NCBI GenBank assembly: GCA_964411235.1
Contig: CAYPKE010000112.1
Span: 1 to 8,189 of the forward strand
Direction of reading: 5' to 3'
Length of the DNA stretch: 8,189 nt
Source of the DNA: JAAYKM01 sp964411235
GTDB lineage: Bacteria > Desulfobacterota > Syntrophia > Syntrophales > JAAYKM01
Part shown: in pieces, positions 6,624 to 8,189 of the stretch
Layout: each line of letters begins with the position of its first letter
How positions within the stretch are numbered: the first letter of the stretch is position 1
The notes under the pieces: model-generated
The model's input: the letters and a program-made list of their open reading frames with translations, nothing else
What the model was told of the DNA's origin: nothing
The model's database searches: none
Program-made: the position numbers and the translations under genes

Positions 6624-7010
6624 TCAGTCGTGATGATGCCTTTCAGGCAACCCCAGACGCCGAACCGTCTCTCTTTCAAAATCGAACTCGATAAAGACCG
6701 CTGTCTCATCGCCCACAACCCAGATGTCGTGGCCGGGTTCAATCACGACAACGCTCGGCGCAGTAAAATCCAGGGTGCAGCCATCGCTGAAGAGAACATG
6801 GATGCTGCCCCGTGCCAGAAAACCGACATGGGCGTGCATGCAGAATTCGGTCTTCGCCACCTGCTTCATATGGGTCGACCATCGGAAACCCGGAGGATAG
6901 ATCATGCGCTTCACACGGCTGTCGCCGGCGGGAACAATGTCAAGCTGGATGCCGCCGATTTCACGGTGGTCGGCGCCCTGAATCGGTGCAAACAGTGGAT
7001 CCGTACTCAT
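6624..7010 (-). CDS. Small single-domain cupin protein
   Basis: This 128-residue protein is a single cupin barrel. The first cupin motif is visible as CMHAHVGF (57-64), where His59 and His61 could bind metal, followed by a Gly turn at ARGSIHVLFSDG (66-77). The Glu usual in this motif is absent. The second motif is EPGHDIWVVGDE (91-102) with His94 as a further likely ligand. PPGFRWSTH (39-47) precedes the first motif and supplies another His. PGHD-WVVGDE is typical of a widespread cupin family of unknown function. The C-terminus ends in three histidines and Asp, possibly another metal site or chance. AAAGGGGG lies 8-9 bases before ATG 7010, and GGAG touches the ATG. Enzyme, sensor or storage roles cannot be told apart. 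Confidence 0.85.
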   Translation of the reverse strand: MSTDPLFAPIQGADHREIGGIQLDIVPAGDSRVKRMIYPPGFRWSTHMKQVAKTEFCMHAHVGFLARGSIHVLFSDGCTLDFTAPSVVVIEPGHDIWVVGDETAVFIEFDFERETVRRLGLPERHHHD

Positions 7011-7367
7011 CTCCTGGTCCCCCTTTCAGGTTAATGCCCTTTCCCTGTCAAAACCCATGAACCGATACCGGCGATTATCCGCCCCTCTCAACCAGGATCA
7101 CGACCCTCCAATCGATCCGTCTGTGAATCGCCCGCATTCAATGATTTCTGCCGCCATTCCGCCGTGCTGCAGACCGCGGCCTTTCTTACCCTACCATCAT
7201 AGCAGAAAATATTTCTTTTTAAATGCATCAATGTTCGTTTTTTTGCCAGGCAATCTCATGCATCCCTGAAGTTTCTTTTTGATTAATTTTTCGGGATACG
7301 CCGGGTTTCCGTATCGGCCAGCTGTTTCGACTTAGGCTTCCCTTATCCTGCCTCTCGGTCAGACTGC
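7011..7367. other. Non-coding region between DUF456 and cupin genes
   Basis: This 357-base gap lies between two leftward genes. It holds an extended -10 promoter at 7196-7204 and a leader of about 178 bases before the cupin. A hairpin GATACG/CGTATC with a 9-base loop sits at 7295-7315, 50-70 bases past the DUF456 stop, but only GC and A bases follow it on the minus strand. A TTGACA at 7047-7052 has no partner -10. I see no credible gene on either strand. Confidence 0.5.
7196..7204 (-). promoter_or_regulatory. Candidate extended -10 promoter of the cupin gene
   Basis: TGCTATGAT on the minus strand matches the extended -10 motif TGnTATAAT, with five of six bases of the hexamer. The sequence just upstream is very A+T-rich and has no clear -35, as is common for extended -10 promoters. 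Transcription would start near 7189, about 178 bases before the cupin ATG. Confidence 0.4.
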
Positions 7368-7850
7368 TCAAATTAACAGGGAAACGACAAACACACCGAT
7401 CATCGTAAAGGCCATTGCCAGCTTGATCACGGTTGCGACAAGCAATCCAAACCATGTGGCGGCACCGACCTTGCCCGCCCGCAACATGTCTCTGTGCGCC
7501 ATGAATTCTCCCAGCGCCGCACCTATCAGCGGCATGAAAAGCAATCCCCAGATACCGCTGACCACACCGGCGAGGGTACCCACTGCGGCGCCGATGATGC
7601 CCTGCTTGCTTGCACCTACTTTCTTTGCGGAAACGGCAGCGGCAGCGTAGTCGATAATGATCCCCGCAGCGGCAAAAAAAGCCATCATGGAAACCGTAAA
7701 GACACTGATGCGCTGGAAATCGCCGATCCAAGCGCCAAGCAGGATGCCGGCAAAGATCATGGGGATACCGGGCAGTGAAGGCAGTACCACCCCGGCCATC
7801 CCGACCAGGATCAGCAGAACAGCGATAATCCAAAGCAGGATTGCCGTCAT
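7368..7850 (-). CDS. DUF456-family membrane protein
   Basis: The 160-residue product is a hydrophobic DUF456-family protein of unknown function in the cytoplasmic membrane. It opens with a helix at about 3-23, then the family's PSLPGIPMIFAGILL segment (24-38), a helix at about 50-73, a Gly-rich pair of helices separated by a short turn (about 84-114, with GLLFMPLIGAALGEF), the charged stretch AHRDMLRAGKVG (118-129), and a last helix at about 132-158. The charged stretch preceding the last helix is usual for the family. No ribosome-binding site precedes ATG 7850; the bases before it are GTTCC. Its ATG overlaps the TGA of a 26-codon frame (ATGA), which suggests translation by coupling. It is third in a probable leftward operon behind the HD-like gene. 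Confidence 0.85.
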   Translation of the reverse strand: MTAILLWIIAVLLILVGMAGVVLPSLPGIPMIFAGILLGAWIGDFQRISVFTVSMMAFFAAAGIIIDYAAAAVSAKKVGASKQGIIGAAVGTLAGVVSGIWGLLFMPLIGAALGEFMAHRDMLRAGKVGAATWFGLLVATVIKLAMAFTMIGVFVVSLLI

Positions 7851-7927
7851 GGAACAGTTACGTTCTGCGGCATTCCCAACCTCACCGCCCCGTGGTCGTC
7901 AATGCTTGGAAACACCTTCAGCGGCAT
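7847..7927 (-). CDS. 26-residue open frame coupled to DUF456
   Basis: A short frame starts at ATG 7927, 24 bases after the stop of the HD-like gene, and ends with a TGA that shares the ATGA of the DUF456 start. GGAG lies 7 bases upstream of its ATG. The peptide begins MPLKVFPSIDD and ends GMPQNVTVP. Most third codon positions are G or C, as in neighbouring genes. It contains no hydrophobic helix or known motif. It could be a small protein or a device that brings ribosomes to the DUF456 start, which has no site of its own. It might also be chance, being so short. Confidence 0.45.
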   Translation of the reverse strand: MPLKVFPSIDDHGAVRLGMPQNVTVP

Positions 7928-7951
7928 ATGTTCTCTCCGAGAAAGACGTCG

Positions 7952-8189
7952 TCAGCGTTGCCGCATCTTCCTGGCCAACTGCCTGCCATAGACCGTCAGC
8001 ATCCTCCTGGCATCGGGCTGGATGGAGAATCGCGGAAGGTCAAGACGATCCGCATCCCAGCAGCTGCCGATGGTCACATCGGCCGTTTTGTCTCCGCTTG
8101 TATGATGTCGGCAGGCATGAAGGAGTTTTTCAAACAGCCCGTCAGGCAAATCGAAATAAATGCCCCGCATCGCGACGGCCAAATCGGCG
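7952..8189 (-). CDS. C-terminal part of an HD-like uncharacterised protein
   Basis: Only the last 78 residues or so are in the window; the frame is open through base 8189, so the true start lies to the right. The motif TIGSCWDADRLDLPRFSI, preceded by LLHACRHHTSG, matches what I recall of the end of an uncharacterised HD-domain-like family found in proteobacteria, in which an H-[ST]-x-G segment and WDADRLDL are the conserved features. The paired His and Asp residues would suit a metal-dependent hydrolase, but the HD motif itself is not visible here. The tail ARKMRQR is basic. The gene ends 24 bases before the short coupled frame and is probably the first visible gene of an operon with DUF456. 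The family call rests on memory of the motif. Confidence 0.65.
   Translation of the reverse strand, partial: ADLAVAMRGIYFDLPDGLFEKLLHACRHHTSGDKTADVTIGSCWDADRLDLPRFSIQPDARRMLTVYGRQLARKMRQR

Noticed and set aside
6611..6634. 7-bp hairpin (ATCACGA/TCGTGAT) over the cupin stop codon
   Set aside because: No T tract follows on the minus strand and half of it is coding, so I cannot call it a terminator.
7047..7052. Consensus TTGACA upstream of the cupin
   Set aside because: No -10 element follows at a normal distance, and the expected place falls on the ribosome-binding region.
7295..7315. 6-bp hairpin GATACG/CGTATC after DUF456
   Set aside because: The bases that follow on the minus strand are CCGAAAAA, not T-rich.
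1..8189. Mobile element, CRISPR array, tRNA or phage signature
   Set aside because: No transposase or integrase, no spaced direct repeats, and no tRNA-like fold was seen on either strand.

Overview
The window looks like chromosomal core DNA from a GC-rich (roughly 55%) Gram-negative bacterium. The gene types (a P2-type cation ATPase, a MarC-family membrane protein, a K117-type pyruvate kinase, a PPi-clade-like phosphofructokinase and an HD-like family with a CWDADRLDL motif) would fit a deltaproteobacterium or Desulfobacterota member. That placement is a guess from protein style, not a phylogeny. I see no rRNA, tRNA, CRISPR array, insertion sequence or integrase.

Layout from left to right. 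A calcium-type P-type ATPase runs leftward from 2027 and leaves the window at base 1, so its last membrane helices are missing. Divergent from it is a rightward MarC-family membrane protein (2389-3066). It converges, with a 15-bp gap, on a leftward glycolytic operon of 6-phosphofructokinase (start 5727) followed by pyruvate kinase (end 3082). Between these two enzymes a 40-codon open frame with a very good ribosome-binding site overlaps the pyruvate kinase start in another frame. A sigma70-like promoter (-35 at 5935-5940, -10 at 5912-5917) drives the operon, and a perfect 13-bp inverted repeat lies in its spacer. Further right, all leftward, are an ABM-fold protein (6205-6495), a small cupin (6624-7010), a DUF456 membrane protein (7368-7850), a 26-codon frame coupled to DUF456 by an ATGA overlap (7847-7927), and the C-terminal part of an HD-like protein (7952 to the right edge).

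The clearest functional unit is pfkA-pyk, which puts the two usually irreversible steps of glycolysis under one promoter. Residues at diagnostic positions predict an ATP-using PFK with the Gly/Lys combination and a K+-independent pyruvate kinase. The other genes are small stand-alone or paired genes of little-known function. I found no strong evidence for a new multi-gene system. The most original observations are the two short overlapping frames and the operator-like palindrome inside the pfkA promoter.
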